From Russula earlei (Eukaryota > Basidiomycota > Agaricomycetes > Russulales > Russulaceae), in contig JAGFNK010000001.1 of the NCBI GenBank assembly GCA_025769875.1, positions 310,001 to 374,000 on the forward strand: a stretch of 64,000 bases of DNA, in the 5' to 3' direction. Shown here one piece after another: positions 12,039-24,856 of the stretch. The notes under the pieces are model-generated. The model was not told where the DNA came from, searched no databases, and saw nothing but the letters and a program-made list of their open reading frames with translations. The position numbers were made by a program, and so were the translations under genes. Position 1 is the first letter of the stretch, and every line of letters starts with the position of its first letter.

Positions 12039-14035
12039 CTACGTTCTCCAATGTTGAAGTACATCTAAGGTCATAATGGACACGAGCAGGGTGAAGACGA
12101 CCATAATGAAGAGCAGATGACGATGATTCATACTTGAAACTGGTCTGATCTTGATAATCACCGACAACCTATCAAGCTGGAGCTTATACCACACTTCGTT
12201 CAGCTCGTGACACTGCTTCCAGCCCGGACATGAACGGTCGACATTCGAAAACTCGAAGTCGACGATCTTCAAGACAAAAGACCACCTTCTTCGCAACACA
12301 TTCCGGGGTTCAAGATCCCCATGTTCAACTCCAAAGTAGTGGATGCAGCACAGCTCCCCAAACAGTATAACCCTGCCATACGAAAGTCAGTATGATCCTC
12401 CTTAAATCATGGTAAGTCACACCTCCCCACAGGCGACAGCGACATGAAGTCTTCGAGATCTGGTAGAGGCTGACCCACATAAGAAAGTACAATCGCTCGT
12501 CCGCCATACCACTCAAATTCCCCATAAAGGCGAGGGACCACCCAGTCAGCAAGGGGACTGAGCTTGATATATGCGACTTTCTCATTTCTGAGCTGGCGTT
12601 CAAGCTCCGCCTTGTCTTTCCGGGGCGCAACAGCAAACTTGACGATGATAGGTGAGTTACTCGCTGCGTACATAGAGGGCCAGCCCCCTCCAAGCGAATG
12701 GCCAAGGCTGATGGATAAACTGTGCTGCTTCTCGACACGTTGGGACTGAGGAGCATCAATGAGCATTTGAGCAGAATTGGCTGGCTACCAGTGACTTGAA
12801 CAACCATGCGCCCTAGTGTCTGGAGCCTCATATGCGAAGAAAAGAAAAGAAGGTTCCTGACAGATGTTAATACCCCCCGAAAACTTGGACTTTGATGAAC
12901 TGCTGGGATGGCGGGTTCAAGCCCTGCTGATTGCCGGCGTCCTTGACAATCACCCATATTCACCGATCTCAAATTCGGGGAAGACGAATCTTCCCAAGGG
13001 AGTGGCAAAGCGAATCTTTGCTTCAGAGTCTCCTCATCGATGTTAAGGAGTTCTGTGAGCAACATGTATACCACCAAGCTCCAGATAAACGGCTGTGGTC
13101 CCTGTTCATCGTCAGGCGGAATGCAGGACCGCATGATCTGCGAGCAGTAGATTCTAGGTTGCTCTCCCTTAGTGCCCGGAGGAATATAGGCTATTATGTA
13201 GTGCAGTCCACTCAACACGATTGCCCAACGGACGCGGGGCTCAATGTCGCCAGCGTGGTGTCCACGCTACAGATAGAGGCTCAGACAGGAAAAGAGTGAA
13301 AGAGGAGAGCACACGAACCTTGCCTTATGACCCTTATACGCACTTGGTGTCGGATCGGTGCATAGATTTATGCTTAGCCCGTGCGTCTCCATTTGTTCTA
13401 TGAGTTCCCCAATGAATTTGTCAAAAGCTTTTGTCTTGCCATAAAAATTTCGTTCCATCATCGAGCCGGTATATGTGATCGATGACCATTGCACTGTCTG
13501 ATGAAAGCACTTCATCTAGAAACACAACCCGATTTTCTGTAAGGGAACGAAAGATGTCTATGACCAAGCGAGATATGTCTTGCGCAACGGCCTTTGAGTC
13601 TGCTTCATAAGTGATACGGATTTCGCGCTCTTCACATTGCCGTTGTAATTGCTCTGAAACACTGGAGGTGTAATCATGCGATGTCGGCTGTCAATATGAT
13701 TTTGATGCTTGACCAGAGTACGACTGATGGATTATGTCGCGCAGGTGTTCTTGCATCATTTTGGGCAAGTCTTTGATAAGATAAGCAGAGGACGATAATC
13801 GTTTGGGGGCCCAAATCTCGGGGGCCAAGGTAGTAGGGTGTAAGGCCCTCAACTGCCCTGCTACTTCATCGACTCTAGAGAGAGACGTGCGGCTAGGAGG
13901 ATCTGGGAAGAGGAGGTCACTCCAAGTGCGAACAGCGGTGCCAAACATGAGAAGAGGTGTACACATCCTTACATAAGCAGCCCATGTATATGCTGCTACC
14001 CTCCCCTCGTCCCTGCTCCCATGTTGTGCTCCCAT
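12039..14035 (-). CDS. Fungal kinase-like protein gene, integrity unresolved
   Basis: Minus-strand exons spell a protein-kinase-like domain: SPIIVKFAVAPRKDKAELE (12,560-12,670), WVVPRLYGEF, then after an intron (AG|GTGTGA to GGCAG|G) LFGELCCIHYFGVEHGDLEPRN and KIVDFEFSNVDRSCPGW (12,210-12,360). HGDLEPRN and VDFEF stand where HRDLKPxN and DFG occur in true kinases, as in the large basidiomycete kinase-like family whose activity is mostly untested. Upstream frames (12,880-13,220, 13,270-13,680, 13,691-14,035) look coding in pieces, but not all junctions could be brought into phase: near 13,435 the frame appears to slip and near 13,690 there is a stop. The 5' half may be decayed. The C-terminal end is taken to the in-frame stop at 12,039. 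Confidence 0.5.
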
Positions 14036-14381
14036 GTTAGCAGTACATTGTACACCCCTTATGGGGTCAATTTGTATGTATTAATATCGAACAACACGCA
14101 CATCAACGATCCCTTCATCACGTGCACCGACCTCGATACATCTCGCTAGCGTACTCTTGCCATAAGAATCACAACTCACATGGTGAGTCAGGACAATCAC
14201 AGCCACGACGATCATATAGTACCCTTATCGCAATCGTGCGTCCTTTCGGCATTGATAAGACCTCGCTGGCCGAATAACGAGCGGTAATTGTGGTACATTC
14301 TTGGCACCCCAGGTTAAATGGGGCCGTCCCACGACATTCGTCTTCCGAATAATCTCGCTCGGAGGTACCGCGAGCTCAAAG

Positions 14382-16682
14382 TCAAACGCTACGAACAAAA
14401 GCAAATAAGATCGCTTTCATCCTGAAATTCGCCAGGGTCCATCAACGAACATGCCGCTAACCGTGGCACGACGACATAGATGGTAAACTCACTCGACTAG
14501 AGAAAAGCGGTAGCCGAGGCACGCGTGCGAGCCAGTGAGGAATGTCAGAAGATTCCCAAAGACACCGGGAATGACCTTCGCGGTCTCGGGAATAGCTTCC
14601 CAACGTTCGGGTCTGGCGTGAACAGTCAGTTAGTTGAGCCGGATGAGGGTCGGTCGCACGAGCAAGCCAAGGGCACTTTACTTGAATTCGTTTGCGTCCT
14701 CACCCCACAACGATTTCAATCTATGAACGGCCAGAATCGGGATAACAACCACGTCACCCTTTTGCAGCCTTTTATTTTACGGCCTGTTTATCAGCATTCG
14801 AGTGTGGTGCCGCATGGAAATGGGACCACATGCCTGAATTCATGCCTCTTGACCCCATATCGGTCGATAAAAGGTTCACTCAACGGAACTACAACATCTG
14901 CATCCACGACCCGCTCCGTATTCGAGACAGGAGCATGCAGGCGAAGAACTTCCCGGGTGACATAGTCCAGGTACGTCATTCCATTTCCATTGAGCTCATC
15001 CATCGAAGGGCTGTCTGTATAGAATCCACGTGCCTCCGTGGTCAGTTTACCGTAGGCCGAGGGATGACATCCAAGTGCATAGATTGCCCAGACAACAGCG
15101 GAGCTAACAATTATGCGTGATCAGATGCTCACCCTGCACAGAGAATCGCTGATACCTTGTTGTCTCATGACCAGCAAGGAGGAACGTTGGAATCTCTTTG
15201 TAACAAATCGTCGTCGCCATTCGACCGAGGATTAGGACGCTTACTCACGAGCTAGAACTTCCTCGTCAGTCATCCGCGCATCCTCTGGTATATCCTTGGC
15301 CATGTTTGCTCTGAGGAGAATGCTGAGTAGATCGCGTCCGAGAATATTTCTTTTCTCAACAGCGCTCTTATCATCGCTCTCAATCGCAGAAAGTATTTCA
15401 TCTTTCTTTTGAGAAATCATGCGTTGGCCGATCGATCTGAGGGACTTTGATGCGTTTGTAATTGCACGTGAGCGGTCGGTAGGCTGCTGATCAGTCAAAC
15501 AACGATTTCATCCGGGTAAAGGATTACACACAATCAGCCGAGCAAGTGGAATCAAAGCTTGAACCATGAACCTGACACTGAACGGATCAAATAGGGTGGC
15601 TTTGCGCATTCCTTCGGAGATTTCATGGGATTCATGCTGATGAAGGGACCGGAATGCATGGTTGAAGCCTGGTGGAAATTAGAGTCTTCTACTGGAAAGG
15701 AAATGCATTCATCAAAGGATATTTGTACCTGTGTGGCCAATAATGTCCAACGTAACCTTGTTCAGCCAAAGAAATATGTCAACTCTAAAAGGACTATCAG
15801 GGTTGCGAGATCGAGCTATTTGTGCCATTAACAGATCCCGAAACTACGAGAACATCAACAACTCGCCGAAATTCAGATGGGCAACATAGTTTACTTCATT
15901 CGCCTTTTCGACGAACAGCTGAGAGTACACCTTGATTTGAGGATGACCAAATGCAGGACCCTACTGACACTGAGTGGATATGACACTTGGAACAATCTCT
16001 AGAACGGACCATAATTTTGCGCTTGACATAAGAGGTCAGTCTGATAGTCATTGGAGTGTCAGTGCTCTACCTGTTTCTTATGCTCCAATCCTTGTCGGGC
16101 AGTTGTCATCTAACGATTACGATATACGGTCGTGAAAATTCACCTTCAACGACCAGCACGCCTATAACGACGATCAATTTTAGCGATGCTACGCGGCCAA
16201 GGAATGTGAGCCAACCTTTTTCGAGTAGGCCTTCCAAAAACTGACGACCGTCTTCGCTCTTCACAAATTCAGGAGTATTAAGGATATAATTCAACGCCCG
16301 AGGATCGGTAGTGATGACTTTGGATATCTGGCAAAACACAGGTGTCTTAATTGTATCGTCGGTGTTGTCAAATGAAACCGACCATGAACAAACCATGATA
16401 CCTGAAGACAGGACCATATTGGTGAGTCCACTCTAATTGATTGACCTGAGCATCTGGCTCCCAGACCCCTCGAGGAATACTTCCAGTCAACCAACTGACA
16501 GCCTTTGGACCAGGAAGTACTCGCATGGGGCCAGAGGGGCGTGCAAGAATGACGATATAGAAGAAGGGAGCGATCATGAGGAGTATAGCGATGACGATCG
16601 AGGGATTCACTGCGAGAGAAATCGAAAGCGGTGCCCGCATTCCTAAGTATGCGGGGATGTAAGTAGCAAATACGCTGGACAT
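14382..16682 (-). pseudogene. Cytochrome P450 copy B, frameshifted near the C-terminus
   Basis: Same exon layout as copy A, with ATG at 16682 (MSSVFATYIP). All exons through the heme loop [10 protein letters not shown] read cleanly, including WGEDANEF, which is broken in A. The final exon begins [10 protein letters not shown] and then gains one base (CGTAGCG where A and C have CGGGCG or CGAGCG), so it stops at TGA 14382-14384 instead of continuing about 45 residues to about 14,252. A six-base insertion adds Gly-Asn after MDELNG without shifting the frame. Everything up to the cysteine ligand is intact, but the lost C-terminus contains the last beta strands that line the P450 active site. It is probably non-functional. 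Confidence 0.8.
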
Positions 16683-17837
16683 AGTGTGTAGTGCGTAGAT
16701 GCAAAACGAAAATAATGTCGATGTCTTTGCCTGCTGCGGTGCAGTACCTGCGCTTGTGTGGCTTCCATCGTGACCCAATTATTACAACCATCAGGCAGGC
16801 CACCGCAGTTCCGCTGCATGACTCATCGGAAGCCTCCTCTGTCTGGCTTTGGATATCTGGCTTTGACCATGAACCCCATTGGGCCATTGGCACCGTGGCA
16901 TCGAGCCAAATGAGACGAAACCAACGCCCGTGGTTTCGGTGCTGTGAGGGAAATGCAAGCTAGCCCCATTTCTGTCTCTTTGTTCTGTCAGCACAAACGG
17001 GGCTAATCATACGGGCGGTTACTTTGGCGTGTCGCGATGATATGGAATAGGGCTATGTCTATGTTCATGATCAGCTTCGGCGTGGCGTATCTCCGGCCTT
17101 CCACAAAGTTTCAAGTTAACGACAACGATGTCGCGTGCGTCAAGCTGGGAGCTTTGGCGAGCGTCTTCTCCCGATGCATGGTAGGAGATTAGCTTAAAGA
17201 GTAACCAGATGTTGTGGATGACGTAACCGTTATCACGGCGACCAGATTCTTCAGTGACCGACAAGCGGCGGCCAGCAACGGCCAGTTCCGTGGAGTAGCA
17301 TGATGCCTGATTGCCCTGCTTTCGAGTCGCCGGCCTCGTCTCCGTCCTTCGGGCTTTGGGCTTGCGCATAAATATCCGTCCCTTGCGCCCTATTCTCTAA
17401 TAATTCCAGTTGGCCCTCAGACTCCCATGCGCGCCAATCACGTTTTCTCCCAGGAAATTGGCATGCCACTGCAGTCAACTAGTCACAGCTGATAAAAAGC
17501 CCCAGTGAACTGTACCTGGACCACGCAGCATGCCGTGAGGAATAGCACGAAGATGTACGGGTCAAGAAAAGGGTGCTTTTGATGATTTGAAGGTGATTCT
17601 GAAGAAGGGACAACCGATGCGTTCGGTTGCAGGTCGAGTGAGGAATTCAGGCTGGGCATGTATCAATTGAGTACACTGAAAAAACAAAACATCGCGAAGG
17701 CTTATTGAGTGGATTGCCATACGTCTTAAATCATCAGTAAACTAGGGGAAATCATCAGTAAACTAGGGGGAGAACGAGAACAAGGAAACCTCCGAAAATC
17801 TAACGCTGCCATATCACGTGAGGAACACTGTATTACC
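16683..17837. other. P450 B promoter side, no gene seen
   Basis: Duplicated counterpart of the region upstream of copy A. A direct repeat of about 20 bp lies at 17,730-17,770 (AAATCATCAGTAAACTAGGG twice). No supported coding frame. Confidence 0.5.
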
Positions 17838-18180
17838 TCAGCAGTCGACGCTTGTTGGGTTTCCTCTCGCCTGGGGGGCCGATCTGTACAAAGAGCTGTG
17901 ACGTCCAGCGATCTTCCTTCTGCGTGTTCGAGTTCGCGCCCCAGTCGAACAGCAGCTGCTAGACCTCGACGTATCCATCTTGCGCGGCGTCCTGCAGCGG
18001 CGTCCCTCCGCGCCTGTCCGGCGACGTCGTCCCGTCCGTTTGCCGATGCAGTTCACAGCGCGGATAGCTCCCGAGCCTCCGAGGCCATACTCCGACAGCA
18101 GGCTCATGGTTTCCAGTTTCCCCTTTCTCGCCACCAGGTACAGTGGCGTCTCATTGTTCAGAGAGATCGCACGACCCAAG
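17838..18180 (-). pseudogene. Second relic of an ankyrin/STAND gene 3' end
   Basis: The minus strand carries broken ankyrin units (NNETPLYLVARKGKLE, LLSEYGLGGSG) related to 50,475-50,880 of the right-hand STAND gene, with an internal deletion and frame shifts. Its 3' flank at 17,650-17,710 again resembles 50,130-50,170. It directly abuts the SNF2 relic of block 3. Confidence 0.7.
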
Positions 18181-18408
18181 GGCCTCCAAACTTCGATGGC
18201 AGTGCTTGATGCAACAGAGTCCCATCCCGAGCACTCACGTCAGCACAACGATCTAGGAGGACTGACGTGTTAACTAAACACTCTTATCTGTATATATCCA
18301 AGCCTTGCCCCCACTTCGTGGCCATTCCGCAGATAGACGGCTGAAGGAAAGTTTGTTCGAAATTTCGGTTTCCTCGTTTGAAATAACAGCGATAAGTCAG
18401 GATCTTGG

Positions 18409-18805
18409 GTGGTATTACTTGGTGGCAGAGGACTCATCGCCTCTAAGAAGGGTGAGATCAGCCTGGACCAGATAAAGAATAATAAGCGAATCAGAGTCAT
18501 CTTGACTCGGATCTCATTCAAACATGGCATGACCGCACGCAACACCATAATTTTAGTCCACAGGTGGTGGAATCCAGCGCTCGAAGACCAAACTTTCGAT
18601 CGCGCGCATCGCCGCCTTGACCAAAAAGCGCTACGTCAATATCTACGAGCTCATGATCGAGAATATCGGTCGAGGAGCGTATCCTCGCATTGCAGAAAGC
18701 AAGCGCGCTCGCCACCATTACACTTAGCGGCTACAGGATCAAAGTACCTCAACCTGGGTCATGATGTCAGGCTTGACAGAAATGATGATTCGGATGTCAT
18801 TTAGG
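18409..18805 (+). pseudogene. Fragment of the SNF2 ATPase gene 3' end
   Basis: The sequence follows exons 9-10 of the SNF2 gene: ISLDQIKNNK, RVIL, WWNPALEDQTFDRAHR, then frame-broken text. Its 3' flank continues to match the parental 3' flank up to 18,904. Part of intron 9 (ATGACC before the acceptor) seems retained beside a deletion, so this is a DNA-level copy, not a processed one. It cannot encode a helicase. Confidence 0.8.
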
Positions 18806-18904
18806 TCTTTCTTAACATATTGTTTGGCTATTTTTTTTTGAGATAGAGAACTATATAGCACCGTACACCCGAACAATCTAATTACGCTGCTTTTCGTTAT
18901 CCAG

Positions 18905-18937
18905 ATCATCAGGAAAAACCTCCCGCGCTAGCGAGAG
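18905..18937 (+). repeat. Plavaka left terminal inverted repeat
   Basis: Thirty-three bases matching the reverse complement of 24,857-24,889 except for one A/G difference (CGCTAGCG against CGCTGGCG). Confidence 0.9.
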
Positions 18938-19247
18938 TAATGCGAAGTAAGTCAAAGATAATGCGCGATAAGGAGTAATAAGTGCCAAATAAGTGTCAGT
19001 AGACAGCCGATCAATTGGGGGTTGGGGCAGATAAGTGTCAATAACATCAATAACTGTCAGAAGTCTGGCGAGTAATGCCCGATCAATCTGGGGGGTCAGG
19101 CGGATGTACTTCTTTGGTAACAAAATTGAACTATCAGTAGTGAGTAACCAACGCTAAGTGCAATAGTGCGCACTAACGTGCAATAATACTGTGTTGGAAC
19201 TAGCAATACATAAATAACTTTCAATAGTCTCGCAATAACTGTCATTA

Positions 19248-22200
19248 CTATGCAAATTGCAGGTAGCTAAGCCTATTAGCAAAAGGATTGATATAGAATG
19301 TGTGGCAATGCTCCAGAATGGTAAAGGGAGTCAAAGACGGAGGAGCGTCTGGACCAAATCGCGGGAACAAGTGGACACTACATACGATAGTGTTCACCGG
19401 GATAACGCCTGCAGATCGCCGCCCATTTTGAATCAATCTAGATACCCTATACATACGATGGACATGATCTGGCGTGACTGGAAGCTGTGAGAACCATTCA
19501 ACGTACGCGAGGTGAGTTGGAGGTGTGATGTCCAGGGATGGGAAGATGTCGCGGATAGCTTTACTTGGTATCTGGAAAACTACGCGTACTTGCGCAACTT
19601 GATCCTCTTGGGTAACAGTCAGCTTAGGTTATACATTCATAAAAATTGCTTACTATGTGTGCCATCACGAACAAGAACAGTATCAAATCTTGCTGGTAGG
19701 ATACGCCCATGTGAATCGGATTGTTGTGGCTCCACATGCACCGAGTCAATTGACTCCATTTGGTCAGTGTCATTATCGCTAGCCACGAACTTGATCCGAT
19801 GAAAGACTGGGACACCACGGAATGGGATTAGTGTGTTTGCTGCCCGTGTGCGCAATGTTGCCATTGAGGCATCAGGGTTGTTAACCCGAGCAATGAAATC
19901 AGCCAGGGCATCTTGAAAGTCGATCGCGCCATACATCTCAGCAAGATCATCGAATGATACCGACTTCATTGTGGGGTTATGTGCCATCTTGAGAATGCCG
20001 AGACATGTCTGCAAGGGACCAATTGATGTCCTGATGTCAGCAGTCACACTGCTCACCCTGCTGCTGCCGCTTAATGGATGCCATGTGCTGTTGGACTTTC
20101 TCGCGACGCTCCAACCATGTGGTCATCTGTGAGTACTCATCCTTGTGGTTTGTGGCACGGTATGCATCCTTTGCGAAATCTATGTGAAGACGCTCGGTTT
20201 GTTCTGTATTATAGTTGTCAGTTGTGCCAAAATACATGATCGAGGACCAATAGTGAAGGAGACTGTGGATTTTTGGGATGTTAAAGTCGTCCCGTGTACC
20301 GAGGTCGACAAAGACTGCCTTATTCTCGTGGAAGTGTTTGAGCGCGTCCTGAAGGCGGGTAAGAGTACCACTCGTATGGCTTGGGTACTGTGCCAAGTAC
20401 AAAAAGTCAAGCAGTGCGCGCACTACTTTGATGACGCGCATTGATGCATGGCCACTGAGAAGAGGGATATCGAAAACGACCCCAAGGAGAACACGACAGA
20501 TATCTTTGTGTTCCTGTCCTGAAACATAAGACAGCGATGTTATGTCTTTGGTAAAGAGCATAATGCTGTGATTTGGGGGTAACAGGCGGCAGCGTCGGTT
20601 GATTGGTGCTGATCCAAAGACAGTTGGGCTCGTTAGCCACGCGATAAGATGCTTCATAACACCCTGAAGTAGTTGATGAAGGATATCAGGGGTGATCGAC
20701 AGGAAGACGTCGGCGAATGGGAGAGATTCCCAGAAAGGGTGAAAAACGGGCTTGAGGCCAGCTTCTCGACAGGCTCTGTGGAACACGCCTACGTCCCCAT
20801 CTGCTAGGCGATAGAGGTGCTTCATGTCACTAGAGAGACGGGGCGGGAACTCTTCAAAGACACCTAGTCGATCACGAGGAACCAGACACTTGGGGCAGCG
20901 ACCACTGTATGTACAGGTGACGAGAGACTGTTCAGGGTAATCACCGATGAATACTGCGAATATCGGATGGCAGCGACGCCATATTCCGTCCGCAGTCATC
21001 ATAGCAATACCCGTTTCTCCACAGGAACTGATCGGGGCCAAAACAGTTTCCATACATGTATGGAATATATTTGCCAAGGCGCGGCGTCGAGCTGCCTTGT
21101 TTGTCATGCCTTCTAGGTTTGTTGTTGGAATATAACCGATTAGTACTTGTGCGTGGCGCGACGGCTTTCGACGAATGTCTTTCGGGATATTTCCAATTGT
21201 GAGATATATGGGGTATGCCGTCTTCCCGCGGAAGACAGTAAGTTGTGTTTTGTCAGACGAGATGATGACGGGAATGATAGTTGCACCCGGGCGATGGGAT
21301 TCGAGGGACATCTGGCTCCATCGTAAGTGTATAATAAAAACTGAAAGTTGGTGTTACGCACCTGGACTGTCCACCACCAATCACCAGTATGCATCTCATT
21401 GAGGATGCGGGATGTTCGCTCAGGGGAGGTATAAAGTCGCGCGGGCGCAAACACAAGGTCCTTCATGAAATTGGGGTCGCCATAGAGAGCCCGGATACAT
21501 TGTAAGGTGTCACGGAAAAAGAAGCGAAGATGTTCATGCCCGATGACCAGTTCCTTGCAATTGAATGGCGGTCGCCCAGGCAATTTCTTGTCGATGATAT
21601 TGTTCAATTCCCTTGTCGTTTTGTAGGAAAGCTCAAGCTTCTCGACGACCTTTCTCTATCCCTCAGTGCTATAATGTGTGAACATAGGGGTACACGTACC
21701 TCAGGGATCGCAAGTAGATCTGTGACCGCTGATGATGTTGGGCCACGCATCTTTGCCCAACGTGCGATTTCCCAGTCAATTTCGGAGGAGAATGGAGCCC
21801 ATATGGTGTCTCTGGGTGCTGCGCCACTAGACCCATTTGCTGCATGGATGTCATACGGTCCAGAAATCGGAGCGCCAGGGTGACCAAATGGAAATCGGTC
21901 CATTAGCACGGCCTCTGATTCGCCCGCCTCAGTCCACGCAGGTGGGTGATCAGGATACCCCGGATCTGCAGGTAATGGCGGTTCGATGGCAGTTTCCTGC
22001 CCGGGTAAGCACATATTGTGGATTTGATCATCATCATAGTCTACGATGTCAATGGTCAGCGTTAGCCATAAGCGTTGTAGTGGATACTCACCGTCCGATT
22101 GCACGACTCCCAAAATGGGGTAATTGGCCAAAGGCCCGTCATCCGCAGCAGGGTCACGTTCACCACAAGAGGCGATATTGGAAACGATATGGGGTGTGGG

Positions 22201-22425
22201 AGTTGGGAATGATGCTAGTGATGATGCCGAGCGATGAATGGACTGAGACTCCAAATGGGCTGGTGTGGTGTTATGCACTATACGGCAGCGCACACTCCTA
22301 GTCTTTGCAACGTGTTGAGAGTAGCCGCGATGGGTAAAGTTGCGCTTGCAGCCTGGACAGTGAATCTGTGTGGCTTTCATGACAGAATGCTCAACTAGTC
22401 GAGAAGAGGAGGAATGGGAAGTCAC
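19248..22425 (-). CDS. Plavaka transposase, 6 exons, about 979 aa, one junction out of phase
   Basis: Exons 22425-22092, 22040-21700, 21655-21362, 21311-20057, 20008-19654 and 19606-19248. An N-terminal zinc finger (CPGCKRNFTHRGYSQH, residues about 23-40) precedes the Plavaka core: KTTRELNNIIDKKLPGRPPF, HTGDWWWTVQ, GATIIPVIISSDKTQLTVF, IGNIPKDIRRKPS, GDYPEQSLVTCTYSGRCPKC. The C-terminal exon reads FYINPFANRLSYLQFA. The protein would bind the terminal repeats and catalyse excision and insertion. All junctions fit except exon 4 to 5: donor G|GTGAGC leaves one base, but the obvious acceptor TTGCAG|ACATG needs none. Either a one-base indel inactivated the gene or an unseen splice site is used. 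ATG 22380 is an alternative start. It is divergent from the DUF6532 gene, 125 bp apart. Confidence 0.85.
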
Positions 22426-22550
22426 TGTCAGAATATGCCATGTGCTTTTAACATAAAATGAAACTCACCTTGGTCGTCGAACCCCCATCACCCTTCCTGT
22501 CGTTTCCAGCATTCTTACCTCCACTCTCTTATTTTCATCTTGCTTCATCC

Positions 22551-24468
22551 ATGGCTCCTCGCACTCGTCGCAATGTGGCCAGACAATCTTCTAACAAGGG
22601 GAACACGGCATCTAGGAACGAAGATGCTATGATACAGAGCAACATTGATCATGAAACGTATCTAAAAGGTACTTCAAATTTTATTCATGTCAGCATATCT
22701 AATATCAAAAGTAGGGAATAAACGCACCTTATCCTCCGATGACGCTGATCACCCCAGCTCTGCCAATTTGGCTGTGCAGCCAACCTATACCCCACTTGCG
22801 AAGAAGGCACGAAAGTCCAGTGTGCCGCAGAAGTCCAGTGTGTCACATGGTATCATAGATGTTGCATGTGTTGACTTGGACACAAAGGTCTTGGATATCA
22901 AGGAGGGAATGATGATTGCGGGGGCATTGCCATGCCCATGCCAAGGAGGTTGGAGCGAAGTGCGTGCATATGCTGACAAATAAGGTTTGTCACCAAACAA
23001 ACAAACCACTGATGGTTCGTTTTTCGTTTTGTTTTTCTCCCCAGTGTCCGCTTTCTATGGTGATAGTGGTGGTGCACATGCCCGTCGTCTTGTAACCGAA
23101 CCTGTCGAAACTGAAACCACTGGTGACAATAGCAACCCAGAGTCAGAGACTGACTGGCTTGAGGACCTGGAGTCCGCCCAGCAACCATCCACGAAACGTT
23201 CTGAGGCGATGGTAATCGAGGTACGTCTGCGACATCATTTTATCTCTTCTAAAACTCAAAGCTGTTCATGTAGAGACCATCATGGTCAGCTTCAGTTGCT
23301 CCTCCTGGGCCTTCTGCCTTAGATGGTGCACTGCCTGGCAGCCAAACTTGGACAACTGACGACGTTCCATCTTCTCAAGATTGTCAAAGCAGCGCTACTG
23401 CTTTGGCTTCTGAATTTCGCTGGCCCGCTGACACCGATCTCATACTTACTCCAGATTCAAACAAGGTAACACTGTCTAAGCAACGCCCACTAATTCGCCT
23501 CGTCCTTCAAGACGCAGTGGATAGTGTTCAAGCCAGTTTGCTCATTGATCACGCATTCCCTGATGCCCCTACTGTTCTCGCAGTGATAAAGGCTGCTCTT
23601 TTATCAGCTGCTTCTTCCCGTCCCGGTTCCTCATTCATCCATCGGCGCCTCCAGTCCGATCACGAATACGTGACTAAAATTATCCCTGTGGTAAGTTCCT
23701 CAACCAGAGAGATGGCGTTACTGACGGAATCAACAGCCGCGTGGTCGCGTCCCCCTTTTCCGACGTGAAGCCAAAGAACGCTACACTACCATCATCTCGG
23801 CTGAGTTGTCGGCCATCCCATCAAAGGCATCAATCATTGCCTTTGTTGAGAAGCAGTTAACAGATTACAACTATACGTTTCCAACCAGCAAAAGTGTAAG
23901 TGGACTTATTCTTATTTGATACCATCTAATGTGTGGTTAGGTTTCGTCGAACTTTGGTCTCATAATGCGCTCGCGTCCCTATCGGAATACGCGGATAATC
24001 AATGTGATTCACGATTTGTATTTTGCCGGAGGTGTTAACTCGTTTGTGAGTAAATTTGGACACCGCTTTCCGACACATCAAGACACCCTTGGGGTGACGA
24101 CGCGTGAAGTGCCAATACCAATGGTCGCATTGGTAGCAACGGCAGGTAAGTCTAGTTTAGTCTTGTCTTCAAAATTTGTTCTAACTATATATGTAGCTCT
24201 ATGCTGCCCTGCATGAGTGGCGTACCGGTGTCCACCAGGCCACGGACTTTTCAGCCAATGCATACCTTGATGTCTATCGTGGCCATATTGGCACATTCAA
24301 CCATATCCAGGAGCATCGTGGCAATGCGTTCCACACGATGATGGCGGATATTTTTACAAAAGCCCAGTGAGCAATCAAATCATGCTATACTTTGTTTAAC
24401 TAATCTACCTTTGCGGCAGCACTTCAGCAGTTGAGAACCTCGGTCCCAATTGCTGGACTCAACCTTGA
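22551..24468 (+). CDS. DUF6532 protein gene carried inside the Plavaka element, possibly broken
   Basis: ATG 22551 (MAPRTRRNV) opens a Ser/Lys-rich N-terminus; exon 1 ends at 22668 and exon 2 starts at 22715. Further exons: about 23,044-23,220; 23,274-23,693 (to IIPV); PRGRVPLFRREAKERYTTII to PTSKS; then FGLIMRSRPYRNTRIINVIH and REVPIPMVALVATA; then YAALHEWRTGVHQATDF, AYLDVYRGHIGTFNHIQEH; last exon ends at TGA 24466-24468. The motifs match DUF6532, a protein of unknown function abundant in agaricomycetes. The junction at 24,145 is off by one: GCA G|GTAAG joined to TAG|CTCTAT gives a frame reaching a stop after seven codons, whereas the conserved frame needs one base fewer. The intron near 22,940-23,043 is also uncertain. 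Whether this is element cargo or a captured host gene is open. Confidence 0.75.
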
Positions 24469-24856
24469 AGAACTCAACAATTGAGCAAGCTCACACCGTC
24501 CTTGGTCCCTCAAACCAACGGTGACATTATACCCGCTCATATTGTTCTCTCGGACAAATTATCGTTCTCGTACAACTTGATTTTAGTTTGGCATTGTAAA
24601 ATGCCTACATTAGTATTCCTGTCATAGCGTAGCTGAATGGACTGCGAAGTTATTGCGCTATTATCAGCGCTTATTATCAATCATGTCGTGAACTATCCAA
24701 TCCAAAATTATAGAACAAGAACCATGAATTATCATAATAGCAAAATTATTATCCATAATGACGATAATGGTCGATAAAATTATTGGGGGTAAACTGGCGA
24801 CGATAATTTCAGTTTTTGATAAATGACGCTAGCGAGGGATAATAAGTGCTAATTAT

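Larger units (their letters stand above)
14060..18180. repeat. Segmental duplication, block 2 (P450 B - ankyrin relic)
   Basis: Second copy of the unit described for block 1, in the same orientation. It starts with a match to the stretch just after the SNF2 flank (CACCGACCTCGATACAT) and ends in the ankyrin relic. The SNF2 coding tail is missing here. Confidence 0.7.

Noticed and set aside
12325..13218. A 297-codon uninterrupted minus-strand frame
   Set aside because: Kinase-like homology runs through other frames and across introns in the same region, so the long frame is not one exon of one protein.
18409..18805. SNF2 fragment as a retro-processed pseudogene
   Set aside because: It continues into the parental 3' flank and seems to keep part of intron 9, and no poly-A tail is seen; DNA duplication fits better.
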